IMG/VR virus record: IMGVR_UViG_3300010054_000046
Coordinates: 1 to 38,681 of that record
From: a virus
DNA length: 38,681 nt
Direction: 5' to 3' (one strand)
Under the pieces are notes generated by a model. It searched no databases. It was not told the DNA's origin and saw nothing but the letters and a program-made list of their open reading frames with translations. The position numbers and the translations under genes are program-made. The stretch's first letter is position 1; each line of letters starts with the position of its first letter. Shown one piece after another: positions 5,613 through 14,903 of the stretch.

Positions 5613-7085
5613 TTACCAAGTTTTTCTAGAGAGGGCGGCCTCTCTCGTGTTTATTAAGGTTGTCAATGTAGCTAATTCGGCAGCGGTTAATTTTGAGGCT
5701 ATTATAATTCCCTGTATTCTTTGGTTTGTGTATCCTGAAGAATAAGGTTCGCCTGATAAATTTATAGTACCGATATAACTTTCTAAGTTAGGTTTTTGAG
5801 AGCCAGTAACATTAATTAGACCGCCTGAAGCCTCCCCGTTTTTATACCATTGAAAAAAAGAACCGTCAACAACAACAGCCGAGACGCCTAAAGCATCTTG
5901 AAAGGTGGACTCATGATCTGCGTTCCACCTTTTAGATATATTTCCATCTTTAGAACCTGAGCCTGTTTTTCTTTTTATAGTCGTTATGTTCGACCCCGAT
6001 GCGTTTTGCGCTCCATATTCATAAGTATCTACGCTTGTTGGATTATTGTTAGTACCGCTAACAATAATTGTTGTTGAACTCGTGAAGCTTTCTATGTTGC
6101 TATTAAATGGTATATAGCCTGTTTTCCCGTACCCATTCCCACTAAACAGAACCCCTAGAGCGTTGTGAATTATAGACCCGAACCAAGTAATTTTATTCGA
6201 CGAAGGGTTTTTTAAGTTTATCGCGTGCGAAGCTCCTGTGCCTCCTATAAATGAATAATCAAGCTCGAATTTGCTTAAAAGGTTATTGGCCTTCAATTCT
6301 TTGAAGTAATCGTCCATAATTACCCAAACGTCTTTGTTTGTCTTATTTGGATATATAGAGTCGTTAGTATCGTCTGGAATACCCACCTCGGTCATATAAG
6401 CGATTGTTTCGGCTTCGAATTCAGAAGCATCAACCGGCACCTCCCCAGTCAAAGCCCACCCTTTAACATCTTTCAAATTATTATAAGCGGCCAAGGCTCG
6501 TTCTGCTGGCGCCGCAAGGTTGCCGGAGTAGCTGAAAGAGCCATTGAGAACCCCGGAGTTATCTATTCCAATAAGTGCATCAGCTAAGGTTTCAGCATCT
6601 AACTGGCAATTGGTAAAATTAATCTCCCCGGCTGCAATATGTTCCAGGCCAGCCAAAGTGGTTACCGGGTTGTTTTCCAGCCTAATTCTTCCTATACCAT
6701 TAACGCCGCCGTCTACTAAATTAACCTGGGAAAAATCCCAAAAGGTGATCTCTGCATTTCTGCCGTAAGTGCCACTGTAACCGGTTGGATATGCATAAGC
6801 CTGAAGAAATGATGCTCCGGCTGGCACCCCGGCGATATATACCGAAAGTTCTTCATTATCTATGTTCCCAGAAAGATCAAAGCTAAATTCGTGCTCATAT
6901 CCGCCAGCAGAAAAGTCTTGGGTGTCCATGATGGTACCATCTTGCTTTCTCACCTGAACTTTGGTGTGCCATTTCGGAGAATATAGACGAAAGCGGTCAA
7001 AACCCCAATTAGCAGATTTACTGACGGTCTTTGCAAATAACCGCCAGTTGAAATTCAATTCGCTATGTACTAAAGCAGCATTCAT
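5613..7085 (-). CDS. Tail fibre/adhesin with LRR-like and LamG-like parts
   Basis: 490 residues. An N-terminal beta domain (about 1-110) is followed by a leucine-rich-repeat-like stretch (about 120-235: IRLENNPVTTL, INFTNCQL, LNGSFSYSGN) ending in a GWALTG motif common in Bacteroidetes phage fibres. The Ser/Thr/Asn-rich C-terminal part, about 270-490, resembles a concanavalin-type (LamG) carbohydrate-binding jelly roll. It lies directly after the other fibre gene. Likely a host surface glycan adhesin; the domain split is inferred from pattern only. Confidence 0.6.
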   Translation of the reverse strand: MNAALVHSELNFNWRLFAKTVSKSANWGFDRFRLYSPKWHTKVQVRKQDGTIMDTQDFSAGGYEHEFSFDLSGNIDNEELSVYIAGVPAGASFLQAYAYPTGYSGTYGRNAEITFWDFSQVNLVDGGVNGIGRIRLENNPVTTLAGLEHIAAGEINFTNCQLDAETLADALIGIDNSGVLNGSFSYSGNLAAPAERALAAYNNLKDVKGWALTGEVPVDASEFEAETIAYMTEVGIPDDTNDSIYPNKTNKDVWVIMDDYFKELKANNLLSKFELDYSFIGGTGASHAINLKNPSSNKITWFGSIIHNALGVLFSGNGYGKTGYIPFNSNIESFTSSTTIIVSGTNNNPTSVDTYEYGAQNASGSNITTIKRKTGSGSKDGNISKRWNADHESTFQDALGVSAVVVDGSFFQWYKNGEASGGLINVTGSQKPNLESYIGTINLSGEPYSSGYTNQRIQGIIIASKLTAAELATLTTLINTREAALSRKTW

Positions 7086-7089
7086 ATAC

Positions 7090-8598
7090 TTATATCGGTT
7101 TTAATTGGCCTAACAATCCGCATACACTGGCGCTTTCAAACCGAAGCCCAAAAAATCCATATTGAGGCACCTGCTTAGATTGGCTCGACACCACCTGCAC
7201 CGTCATTCCAGATCCACCTACTACGGTAACATCTCCATTAGCTTTATTTCTGGCATCTATTTCATCATCCGCCGAAAAAATGCCGGAAGGAATAATAAAA
7301 TTAATCGGGTTTGTGAAGATTAGGAACTTATCCTTATCCTCAAGTACAGCAGTATATTGAGAAGTATTGGGTATTATTTTAGTTGGCTTTGGAGCCGAAG
7401 AGCTACTTTTACTACTCCATATCAATGCGTTGAGATTATTAATATCCAGGGAATAAAGCTCCAAAACACCTCCATCATCTACCCTTAATTCAAACTTATT
7501 TGAGTTGGAATTTCCATCACCTGTGAAGCTTGGAGTGGCAAACCTTACGCCCCTTCCTGCTTTCAAAATTTGAATAGAATCTTGAAACTCCCAATCCTTT
7601 TTACCCCTGTCTACTTTAGCGGAAATCACCTCACCCTGGCCATCATTGCTACCAATTTCTATGAAATTTGTACTGGCATTGTACCTAATAAATTGGTAAA
7701 GAGTTTCAGTGTCTGGATTGTCATAAAAGTATAGACCACTACTGATCTCCCCATTATTGCGCATCGTAATGTTTCTCACGGCATTGATATTTTCATCTAT
7801 ATCAAGAACTTCTTCAAGTTGAGCAATGAGTTCTCTTAAAAGTCTTCCCTGGTTAGCCGATAAAGCTTTATCTGATGCTCCTGATGTAAGTGCGTCAATA
7901 ATTTCATTGACCGTGACTCCTTTCATCCAAAAACCGATACCCTCTACCTGATCGGCAGGTGCAAGATCCCCGGCAACTGCATCAGCATCATAAAAATAGT
8001 CGCAACCCTGGGCGGCCACATATCTCCGTTGATCATTGGCATATTCAGTAGCGGGAATTGCCGCCAATGCATCAAGATCCGCCACGGGATTTCCGTAGTG
8101 TCCCAGATTGTAACTGGCAAGTTTCTCTTTTTCGTCCGGAGTGTAGTTAGCTTGTGAAAAGCCGTAACCTTCAGCGGGTGCATTAGCTTTTCCTTCCAGC
8201 GCTTCGGGTAGGCCCTCAACTTCTCCTATTTGGTGGTATTGTGGGTGCTGGTAGTTCTGAAGGGAATTAAGCTTATTTAGAAGTTCTGTAGTAAGGTCAT
8301 TTGAACTAAGACCTTTTCCAGGTACTTTAGAAACCAAACCGCCAAGAGCTTCCTCAAGCCCAGTTATAAAGGAAATAGGCTTGCTGTTAGGAAGTGCCGG
8401 CAGATTTACTTTATAAGTAGATCCATCGGACTTTAAGAATGTAAAGGCGATGTTCCCGGCCTGATCGATAGTATGGGTTTTAAGAACGTCTCCGTCGTTC
8501 TTATGCCAGAAGCTGTCGAGCAGGTTAAAGAATTTGTTCCTGATCGCCGCATCTTCGCAGGTGATGTATTGTTTAAGTATTTCTAAAGCTTGTACCAT
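7090..8598 (-). CDS. Tail fibre / appendage protein
   Basis: 502 residues. The N-terminal 100 residues are helical. Then comes a stretch typical of Bacteroidetes fibres (HPQYHQIGEVEGLPEAL, then a segment around DLDALAAIPATEYANDQRRYV), a coiled-coil-like region near 270-290, and a beta-rich C-terminal half. The start overlaps the LysM gene stop by 1 nt. It probably forms a trimeric fibre that anchors the downstream adhesin. Confidence 0.65.
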   Translation of the reverse strand: MVQALEILKQYITCEDAAIRNKFFNLLDSFWHKNDGDVLKTHTIDQAGNIAFTFLKSDGSTYKVNLPALPNSKPISFITGLEEALGGLVSKVPGKGLSSNDLTTELLNKLNSLQNYQHPQYHQIGEVEGLPEALEGKANAPAEGYGFSQANYTPDEKEKLASYNLGHYGNPVADLDALAAIPATEYANDQRRYVAAQGCDYFYDADAVAGDLAPADQVEGIGFWMKGVTVNEIIDALTSGASDKALSANQGRLLRELIAQLEEVLDIDENINAVRNITMRNNGEISSGLYFYDNPDTETLYQFIRYNASTNFIEIGSNDGQGEVISAKVDRGKKDWEFQDSIQILKAGRGVRFATPSFTGDGNSNSNKFELRVDDGGVLELYSLDINNLNALIWSSKSSSSAPKPTKIIPNTSQYTAVLEDKDKFLIFTNPINFIIPSGIFSADDEIDARNKANGDVTVVGGSGMTVQVVSSQSKQVPQYGFFGLRFESASVCGLLGQLKPI

Positions 8599-8873
8599 TA
8601 TTCAAATAATTTGCAATAGTTGCAGCTGTCACCATTGGACGGCCTCTCTTTATCTCTTATTGCGGTGGCGGGTTTGATCCCGTTGGCCGCGTAGTAATCT
8701 CTTATATCGGCATTCTCTGTCTCCAGATCTGGCGTCTCAAGAACCTGCCCCGGTTCCAGCACTGAGGTAATGCTCAGCCCGTTCGCCAGTGCCAGGTCAA
8801 ACGCCTGGGCAATGGAGCCGTAAACCTGGATCGATATGTCCAGGAGGGATTGGTTATTGGAAACTGTCACCAT
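8598..8873 (-). CDS. LysM-like tail protein (gpX-like)
   Basis: 91 residues from the ATG giving MVTVSNNQ. The first 45 residues match a LysM-type module (QSLLDISIQVYGS, then LEPGQVLETP). Small LysM proteins act in tail assembly or baseplate hub attachment. The start overlaps the holin gene by about 20 nt. Upstream ATG and alternative starts exist, but this one fits the family's usual beginning. Confidence 0.65.
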   Translation of the reverse strand: MVTVSNNQSLLDISIQVYGSIAQAFDLALANGLSITSVLEPGQVLETPDLETENADIRDYYAANGIKPATAIRDKERPSNGDSCNYCKLFE

Positions 8874-9453
8874 CCTTTGTTCCATCAAATTCAAACCATT
8901 TGTTATACTTGCGCAGCACAAATCCCACAATACCTTTCATTTCACGATATCCAAGTGAGCTAAGGTTCTCCAGGTAACTTATAAGCAACTGGAAAATGAC
9001 CATAATAAATACAGTGTAGTAAAGCCAAATAAATGGGCTTACCTCAAAGCCTAAAAGGTTCGGGATCGTAAACCTTTCAGCAAAATTGTGCAGCATTATC
9101 ACGATCATAACATAGACACCAATCTTAACGATCATGCGGCCAAATTTGCGGCTCTTGAATCGTTCGCCATTTTTCATCATAGCGACCTTAAGGCCTGTTT
9201 GGAATTCCGCGCAAATCAGATACACAAAAAATACCAGGACAGTCACGTCTACTCCGGTAGTGTTTTCTAGCCACGTGATGAGAGTGGCAATAATAAGGCT
9301 GGCAGATACTGCTGTTTTTTTAAATGCGGGATGTACCACGACTGTAAAAGTGCTTTCTAAAAAATCGCTGCTGCTTTTAAATCCAAATCCTTGCAGGAGG
9401 TAAGAAAGCATTGAGCTAAAGGAGCTGAGTAGGTTGGGAAAAAAGGGTTTCAT
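8854..9453 (-). CDS. Phage holin (holin family 4-like)
   Basis: 199 residues with three or four hydrophobic segments, around 47-85, 110-125 and 140-165. The pattern, including YLICAEFQTGLKVAMMKNGE, is like the Bacillus/Bacteroides phage holin family. It would form the inner-membrane lesion that releases the M15 endolysin, which is encoded 8 kb away beside the spanin. Lysis functions are therefore split in two clusters. Confidence 0.75.
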   Translation of the reverse strand: MKPFFPNLLSSFSSMLSYLLQGFGFKSSSDFLESTFTVVVHPAFKKTAVSASLIIATLITWLENTTGVDVTVLVFFVYLICAEFQTGLKVAMMKNGERFKSRKFGRMIVKIGVYVMIVIMLHNFAERFTIPNLLGFEVSPFIWLYYTVFIMVIFQLLISYLENLSSLGYREMKGIVGFVLRKYNKWFEFDGTKDGDSFQ

Positions 9454-9457
9454 TGGG

Positions 9458-9733
9458 TTATCGGTTAAAGTTCATTTTAATCTTGTTTTTTATCTGCTCG
9501 TAATCTTTGCCATCTAATCTCAATTGGATTCGTAGATTTCTTTCGAGCCTTACCGCATCGGGATTACTTCTAATTTTTGTTATAAGGTTTGCACCCAATA
9601 CAGGATTTTCTTTCCATTCGCCCTGGTTTGTTGAGAGTATTAGCCCAACCTCCTGCATTTCGGTTTCCCCGGTGGCAAAATCGGCGCCTACAACCTTTAA
9701 ATCATTCTCCTCGTCTAAAAGAAAGTCTTTCAT
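9458..9733 (-). CDS. Baseplate wedge protein, gp46/gp25-W-like
   Basis: 91 residues; the pattern of an acidic start, EVGLILSTNQGEWKENPVLGANL, then Arg/Leu-rich helices is typical of small Mu gp46/T4 gp25-like wedge proteins. It overlaps the spike gene by 1 nt, and its place directly after the spike matches Mu's order. It is a core part of contractile baseplates. Confidence 0.65.
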   Translation of the reverse strand: MKDFLLDEENDLKVVGADFATGETEMQEVGLILSTNQGEWKENPVLGANLITKIRSNPDAVRLERNLRIQLRLDGKDYEQIKNKIKMNFNR

Positions 9734-10209
9734 TATTCGCTCGTTAAAACAGCATTTAACCGCTGTTTAATTAGTGTGAATTTTGCCGGGTCAAAAGCCA
9801 TCCCGTTTTGGGTGAAAGTCTTTAATACTTCAGCCTCAAAATCATTCATAACATTTAATAGATCCTCGCCGTTCCTTTTAAGTCTGATACCCTTCTTTTT
9901 TACCTGAAGGTTGGTTATATCAGAATTAAGCTCTATCTCCTCATAGCCCTCGCAGTCAATTAAGAAGCACCCAGCACTATTATTAATTTTTCCTACCAGC
10001 GCCAGGGAGCCAACCTTTGGCTTTTTGTAAACAGCTCCAAGACCTAAAAGCACATCTTCATAATCCAGCTCATTCAGCTCTCCGGTACCAACCATTGTTT
10101 TATCTTCCCAATTCACGGACTTTACAGTAACCCACTCCGTTTGGATAGGTACCTGCCCTTTGGCTTTGGCGGTCATTAGCCTTTTAAATTCTACGATCTT
10201 GTCACTCAT
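9733..10209 (-). CDS. Baseplate spike/assembly protein, gp45/gpV-like
   Basis: 158 residues from MSDKIVEF; an upstream ATG gives six extra residues. The central part (WVTVKSVNWEDKTMVGTGEL, then VGSLALVGKINNSAGCFLI) looks like an OB-fold, as in gpV spike proteins. It lies between hub and wedge genes as in Mu. The membrane-piercing tip region is not recognisable. Confidence 0.6.
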   Translation of the reverse strand: MSDKIVEFKRLMTAKAKGQVPIQTEWVTVKSVNWEDKTMVGTGELNELDYEDVLLGLGAVYKKPKVGSLALVGKINNSAGCFLIDCEGYEEIELNSDITNLQVKKKGIRLKRNGEDLLNVMNDFEAEVLKTFTQNGMAFDPAKFTLIKQRLNAVLTSE

Positions 10210-11182
10210 TTCCTGTGCGTTGGTCAAGCGTTAAACGTTGGTGGTAAATCGCCTGCTCGGTAAATTCTTTTACTACTTTCTTTATCCAGTACACCCCGTT
10301 CCTGTCAGGGTATAGCTGGCTATTTATTTCGGCTTTCATTCCGTGGCGCATACTTGGCGTGCCAAATATTTCCATATCTCCCTCATAGCCGTCAACTTTA
10401 CTGCGTTCATAATCCTGTCTTGCAAGCTTCTCCAGTTCGGCCTCTACCGCTATATTGTAATAGCTCAAATTTCTCCTGGTGCCTCCACGGTCTCCTAATT
10501 CAACCTTTATCTTTTTGCCCTTAGGCAAAGTTGAAACCGCCACGATCCATAAAAGGATATCCTCTTTAAGCCGGTACTGGAGGTTATTATCTACTACGTT
10601 TTTATGGAAGTCAAAAACAACCGGCGGCTCCTGATCATCGCTGTATATTTTCCCAACTACCAGCGTATCGCCTTTGAAGTAGGAGTAAATATTGCTTTCC
10701 TGGAGCCACTCCAAAACCTGCGCGGCCGTGGTATTTGGAAAGCGCTCTTTTCCTACTTCTATATCGGCCACATCTGTAGGAATCCCGGCGGGTATTATTT
10801 CCTCTATAAGGTCGGCCACCTTATTGCTTTTCATTGCCACGTTTACACTGTGGCGCTTGAGTAAATACATTTTATCCTCGCACTTTATCTCTATTGGGAT
10901 ATCGGCAGAAACCGACGTTATAAAGCCTGAAAACTCCAGCTTAAAATTACTCTCGTCATTATACCCCAACCAGATCTCCACCGGATCGCCATTTCGGAAA
11001 ACGCTGCGCACGTTTCTTTTGTCAAAGTACTTCACGTTCCTGGGCATTCTTATGGTGGCCGTATCGGTCAACATTTCCCAGGAGCTTTCAATTATTACGC
11101 TGGTAATTTTTCTTAGCACCAGGGTTTCCGGTCTGTTTTCAGTACCGGGAAAAACCAATTTTGCTATCATTGCCAGGGTCAT
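10202..11182 (-). CDS. Baseplate hub protein, gp44/gpD-like
   Basis: 326 residues resembling the hub family (Mu gp44, P2 gpD, T4 gp27). A beta-rich N-terminus is followed by FSGFITSVSADIPIEIKCEDKMYLLKR, and a middle section includes VLEWLQES and DTLVVGKIY. Its start overlaps the upstream stop by 4 nt. Forms the ring at the base of the tail tube. Confidence 0.7.
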   Translation of the reverse strand: MTLAMIAKLVFPGTENRPETLVLRKITSVIIESSWEMLTDTATIRMPRNVKYFDKRNVRSVFRNGDPVEIWLGYNDESNFKLEFSGFITSVSADIPIEIKCEDKMYLLKRHSVNVAMKSNKVADLIEEIIPAGIPTDVADIEVGKERFPNTTAAQVLEWLQESNIYSYFKGDTLVVGKIYSDDQEPPVVFDFHKNVVDNNLQYRLKEDILLWIVAVSTLPKGKKIKVELGDRGGTRRNLSYYNIAVEAELEKLARQDYERSKVDGYEGDMEIFGTPSMRHGMKAEINSQLYPDRNGVYWIKKVVKEFTEQAIYHQRLTLDQRTGNE

Positions 11183-11820
11183 AATATTTCAAATATTTCT
11201 GTAGGCTCGTCGCTTATCGCTCTAATGCTAAAAGGCCTTACATTCGGTTTACCGCGTTCCGGTACCACATTAAATTCCTCCATTACTATGGCGGAAATTT
11301 CCCGAAGGTTGAAAAGCTCAGAACTTACTTTAATTGAGGAGGCCAGGCCGTCCCATTTATTCAATTCATTCTCCTGCTCCAGTACTGAAATTTTACCTTG
11401 CGGCTGTCCTGGATCAGGAATAAAGAAGCCGTTAATATTTATTTGGTAATCGTCAAAGCCGTATATCTCCTTTACGGTTCCATACCCGCCGCTCATTCTG
11501 GTAGTATTCATAATTTTTCGCCTCCTGAAGGAAGCAACGCAGGCCGTTGGCAATTGGAATTCCTCCATTACTACGTCCTCAATTGCACCGGTTATCTTAT
11601 CATAGGCTTTATAGGTTCCAGCCAGAAAGGTTATAGGAAACAAAATAGGAGTGCCCAGGTGGCTAATTTTTACCGCCTCCTGGAGACTGGTTATTACTTC
11701 AATACCTGAATAAAGGTCACCGGGTTCCTGAGGTAAATTATTACCAACAAGAGGAGCGTACATTTTTTCAATCTTAAGCCCGAAAGCGCTTAAAAATAGG
11801 TTTGGTATAGTATAGTCCAT
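11179..11820 (-). CDS. Tail protein in the gpN position (DUF6046-like)
   Basis: 213 residues, opening MDYTIPNLFLSAFGLKIEKM, with a beta-rich body including TRMSGGYGTVKEIYGFDDYQI. This looks like a Bacteroidetes-specific tail protein family that follows the tape measure. By position it replaces Mu gpN (DNA circularisation/baseplate). It overlaps both neighbours. Confidence 0.6.
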   Translation of the reverse strand: MDYTIPNLFLSAFGLKIEKMYAPLVGNNLPQEPGDLYSGIEVITSLQEAVKISHLGTPILFPITFLAGTYKAYDKITGAIEDVVMEEFQLPTACVASFRRRKIMNTTRMSGGYGTVKEIYGFDDYQININGFFIPDPGQPQGKISVLEQENELNKWDGLASSIKVSSELFNLREISAIVMEEFNVVPERGKPNVRPFSIRAISDEPTEIFEIL

Positions 11821-13802
11821 TAGGCTCCTGTGGTTATAAGGGCATCTCTAAGCCCGTCGTTAATTCTTCCAATTATGTAGTCCAGGAGCTCGTCCCGTCT
11901 TGCCCATAGATCCTTACCGTCTGCAACATTGAAATTGTTGTTTACATTTAAGGTCATATTAATTGGCCTTCCGGAACTGGAAGTGGTGCCTCCAGTAACC
12001 GAACCCCCGGTTTTCTCGTCTTCCTCATCATTATTAAAATCCAGAAGATCAAAATTGCCAGGATCTAATACGCTCTTTTTCTTATTTTTCTTTTCCTGGT
12101 CATTAGCAAATGATTCTGCTCCTTTTTGGGCGCCTTCCTCATAAGCTCCGGCAATACCGTCCTTTAATTTCCCGTAGGCTTTTCCGCCGGCTCCAAGGCC
12201 AACCATATCAGCCACGGCTTTTTGCCCGGCATCTTTAGCAGCTCCCCACTTCCCGTCAAAGAACAATCCCACGGCATTTGCCAAACCGGTAATCCCGCTC
12301 AGCATTCCTTTTATTCGGTCAATTATGTAAGTCTTAATAGTATTGCCGAAAAGCTTAACCACTTCCCAGGTTCCCATTAAAACCTTGCGGAAACCTTCAA
12401 ATTCAGTATAAGCCCAAACAATACCGCCAACCAGGGCAGCAACCCCGGCAATTACAAGCCCGATTGGGTTTGCGGTCATTGCGGCATTCCATAACCATTG
12501 GCCAGCGGTGGCCGCTTTACTTGCGGCGGTTTGCAGCCAGGTAACTTTTGTAAGTGTGGAAACAATGGGAATCATAGAAGAAACAAACATCGCAACGCCG
12601 CTCAATTCGCTGGCATTTGTGACAATGGTTCCAAAGGTGTCAGAAAATGAAGCCTCCAAACCTGCCAACCATCCGCGCAAACTTCCGCCGGCCTCCTGGA
12701 TGCTTTCTATTTTATTAATATCCATATCCACACTGGCAAGGCCTTCTATCCACCCAAGCCCGGCATCTTCACCGGCACCTTTAAAAATATCTGCCAAAAC
12801 AAGCTGCTTGGCCGAGGTGCTTGCGCCCTCCATATTTTTGGATATCATTTGCACCGCCTCAAAAGTGGTCTTACCGGCAAGATCTTCCACCTCCATACCA
12901 ATACCCCGTAGGGCATCAATTTGAGCCTGCCCCATTTCCCTAAGGGAAAGGTCGGCCTCCTTTAATGAGTCAATCGCTTTATCGGAATAAATACCTTCTT
13001 TTCCTGCCTGAGCAGTCAGCGCAATTGCCTCGGCCTGCGTTATACCTAATTGTTTTATAAAAACAGGGTATTCTTTTAACTGATCAAGAAAGTCGCCGTT
13101 AATATTTGCGCCTTTTTGGTAACCGGCCTCGATAAGGGCAAAGTTTTCCTCATAAGAACCGCCAATTTGCTTGGTCATTGCGTTTGCCGCTTTGGCAATT
13201 TCCGCGGGATCTTCTTTATAGATCCTTCCAAGTTGGTGCGCTCTCCTGGTTAAACCATCAAGGGCATCGCCGCTCTCCCCGGTCATTCTGGCAATCGCTG
13301 TCCTGGTTTCTTCAATCCCTACGGCAAAATTGAAAGTATTAAGGGCTTTGTCTACCAATTCGGCAGCCTGGTTGGCCACCACAACAGCGGCTCCCCAATT
13401 CGCCTCCAATTTTGCAGGATCTGGGCTTTTTTCAATTTCCTCCAGTTCTCGCTCAATTTCGGTAAGCTGCTCCTTATACCGGCGCGCCTTAGTTTCTGCA
13501 TCCTTAACGTCAAAATCAATTTGAGCCTTTGTAAGTGGATCCACGGAATCCCCGAGGTCTTCCATCAACTTTGTAAGCTTCTTGATCTCGGCCTGCTCCT
13601 TTTGGTAAAGCTTGGTTAATTCGCTATGAGATTTCAATGAACGTTCGGCAACTTCGCGCATTTCGTCAGACATACCGTCCAGCGCCCCCGAAACGTTGTT
13701 AACGACATTACGCGTCCCCTCGGTTGCCTTGGTAACATCCCGAAGGGGCTTTGTAATGTGATCAACTAATTCGAGTATCCACGATGTTTCGTGCTTTGCC
13801 AT
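11820..13802 (-). CDS. Tail tape measure protein
   Basis: 660 residues, the longest tail protein. Heptad-rich coiled coil lies at about 45-130 and a helical tape domain at 150-390. A hydrophobic patch around 440-475 (ANPIGLVIAGVAALVGGIVWAY) could enter the host membrane. The C-terminus is Gly/Ser/Asn-rich. Its length sets tail length. It starts within the stop codon of the frameshifted chaperone (TAATG), the standard arrangement. Confidence 0.85.
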   Translation of the reverse strand: MAKHETSWILELVDHITKPLRDVTKATEGTRNVVNNVSGALDGMSDEMREVAERSLKSHSELTKLYQKEQAEIKKLTKLMEDLGDSVDPLTKAQIDFDVKDAETKARRYKEQLTEIERELEEIEKSPDPAKLEANWGAAVVVANQAAELVDKALNTFNFAVGIEETRTAIARMTGESGDALDGLTRRAHQLGRIYKEDPAEIAKAANAMTKQIGGSYEENFALIEAGYQKGANINGDFLDQLKEYPVFIKQLGITQAEAIALTAQAGKEGIYSDKAIDSLKEADLSLREMGQAQIDALRGIGMEVEDLAGKTTFEAVQMISKNMEGASTSAKQLVLADIFKGAGEDAGLGWIEGLASVDMDINKIESIQEAGGSLRGWLAGLEASFSDTFGTIVTNASELSGVAMFVSSMIPIVSTLTKVTWLQTAASKAATAGQWLWNAAMTANPIGLVIAGVAALVGGIVWAYTEFEGFRKVLMGTWEVVKLFGNTIKTYIIDRIKGMLSGITGLANAVGLFFDGKWGAAKDAGQKAVADMVGLGAGGKAYGKLKDGIAGAYEEGAQKGAESFANDQEKKNKKKSVLDPGNFDLLDFNNDEEDEKTGGSVTGGTTSSSGRPINMTLNVNNNFNVADGKDLWARRDELLDYIIGRINDGLRDALITTGA

Positions 13803-14349
13803 TAATTCTTATCATTTCCCCCAAAAACCGCTGCCAATACTTCAGCAAGGTTTTTAGCCTGGTTTCTTTGAAGCCAAATGGCCTCGTTATACAATTCTGC
13901 CCACTTTTCTACAGATAAGCTTGTAGGGTCTTTGGCAAACCAGGATCTTATGAGGGCGTTACCTTTTAAGTGAAAATCTTCCCCTGGTGCCGTTGAGATT
14001 TCCCCAACGGCTATCGCTTTTTTAGCTTGGCCTCCGTACGTCTGAAAAGTTTACCGGTGGCAATCATTGCGGCGTACTTCATATCCTCATCGGCAAGCAC
14101 CTCCTCAGATCCGCCAATTCTCACGGCCTGAAAAACCATCTCCAGGCCTTTAATCTCCTGGTTAACTTTCGCCTTGTTGGCAAGCAGCTGGAGTAACTCC
14201 AGGTTTGGCTTTTTAACATAGGTTACGTGCTCCTGGCCTTCCTCGTCTGTGGTGGTAATTTCAGGTACATACTTAAGCTTGTACTTCTCTTTCCAGGCGT
14301 CAATTTGCGCCTGCTCTGCGTATCCTATTGGGTTGGTTTCCTTATTCAT
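13802..14349 (-). CDS. Tail assembly chaperone, -1 frameshift product (G-T)
   Basis: A -1 slip on A_AAA_AAG (14017-14023) fuses the first 111 residues of the short chaperone to a 71-residue extension that reads to 13805, giving about 182 residues. The extension has good protein character (FHLKGNALIRSWFAKDP, then a helical KWAELYNEAIWLQR) and no start codon of its own. It ends at TAATG overlapping the tape-measure start. This is the classic G/GT chaperone pair needed for tape-measure folding in long-tailed phages. Confidence 0.85.
14011..14349 (-). CDS. Tail assembly chaperone, short form (G)
   Basis: 112 residues beginning MNKETNP at ATG 14347-14349; a TTG two codons upstream is less likely. 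It is mostly helical and basic at the end (KLKKR). It lies between tube and tape measure, as gp41 does in Mu. Its last codons carry the slippery heptamer used to make the longer form. Confidence 0.75.
   Translation of the reverse strand: MNKETNPIGYAEQAQIDAWKEKYKLKYVPEITTTDEEGQEHVTYVKKPNLELLQLLANKAKVNQEIKGLEMVFQAVRIGGSEEVLADEDMKYAAMIATGKLFRRTEAKLKKR
14017..14023 (-). promoter_or_regulatory. A_AAA_AAG slippery heptamer for -1 frameshift
   Basis: On the coding strand the zero frame reads CTA AAA AAG CGA TAG. The heptamer matches the X_XXY_YYZ rule and lies two codons before the stop. The -1 frame then stays open for 71 codons. A short downstream stem (CCGTTGGGGA with TCTCAACGG) could stimulate the slip. 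Confidence 0.8.
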
Positions 14350-14351
14350 AT

Positions 14352-14450
14352 TCAAGGTTTAAAAATGTCTGAGAAATATTTTACAATGACTACCACGGCT
14401 ATTACCCCGGCAACCACTAATCCTGCTAAAAATCCTAATCCAATTTCCAT
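14352..14450 (-). CDS. 32-residue single-span membrane protein
   Basis: A tiny frame starts MEIGLGFLAG and is almost wholly one hydrophobic segment (about 4-24), ending YFSDIFKP. It sits between the tail-tube and chaperone genes with 2 nt to the next start. Role unknown; an accessory holin/pinholin is possible but not supported by a motif. Confidence 0.5.
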   Translation of the reverse strand: MEIGLGFLAGLVVAGVIAVVVIVKYFSDIFKP

Positions 14451-14466
14451 TTTTAATTTCTTTTAG

Positions 14467-14901
14467 TTACACGTTCCAGTCTATGTGACTGCACATACAT
14501 TCTACGGTTTGATCAACCGTTTTATCATTCTGCTTTACAGCTTTTCCAAGTCCTACAACCTGAAAATTGCGAATGATATCCGTTACAATTCGGTTTTCAT
14601 ATTCATACATTACCACTACATCTGTAGGCGGTAAATCCTGAATTCTTACCCCCGGGGGCAGGCTGTCTTGAAGTGCAACCACTTCCTCCTTGTAAAGTTT
14701 AAGGGTACAGTTGGCGTCATAGTTACCCTCGGCAAAGCCAATGGGCATTCTACCGGCGCCGTACACTTTTTCCTTCTCAATGGTGTCGTCATATCCTAAT
14801 TCGGAAATGCCTTCCACATCGCGGCCGTATAAGTGGTAAGTGGCAGAATTCCATCCTGCCATCTTACCAAACTTGTTTATTAATCTTGTTACTTGTGCCA
14901 T
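14467..14901 (-). CDS. Tail tube protein
   Basis: 144 residues, all-beta character, opening MAQVTRLINKFGKMAGWNS. The size and the place directly after the sheath match Mu gpM and other contractile tail tubes. It should polymerise into hexameric rings within the sheath. No signal peptide. Confidence 0.75.
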   Translation of the reverse strand: MAQVTRLINKFGKMAGWNSATYHLYGRDVEGISELGYDDTIEKEKVYGAGRMPIGFAEGNYDANCTLKLYKEEVVALQDSLPPGVRIQDLPPTDVVVMYEYENRIVTDIIRNFQVVGLGKAVKQNDKTVDQTVECMCSHIDWNV

Positions 14902-14903
14902 AA

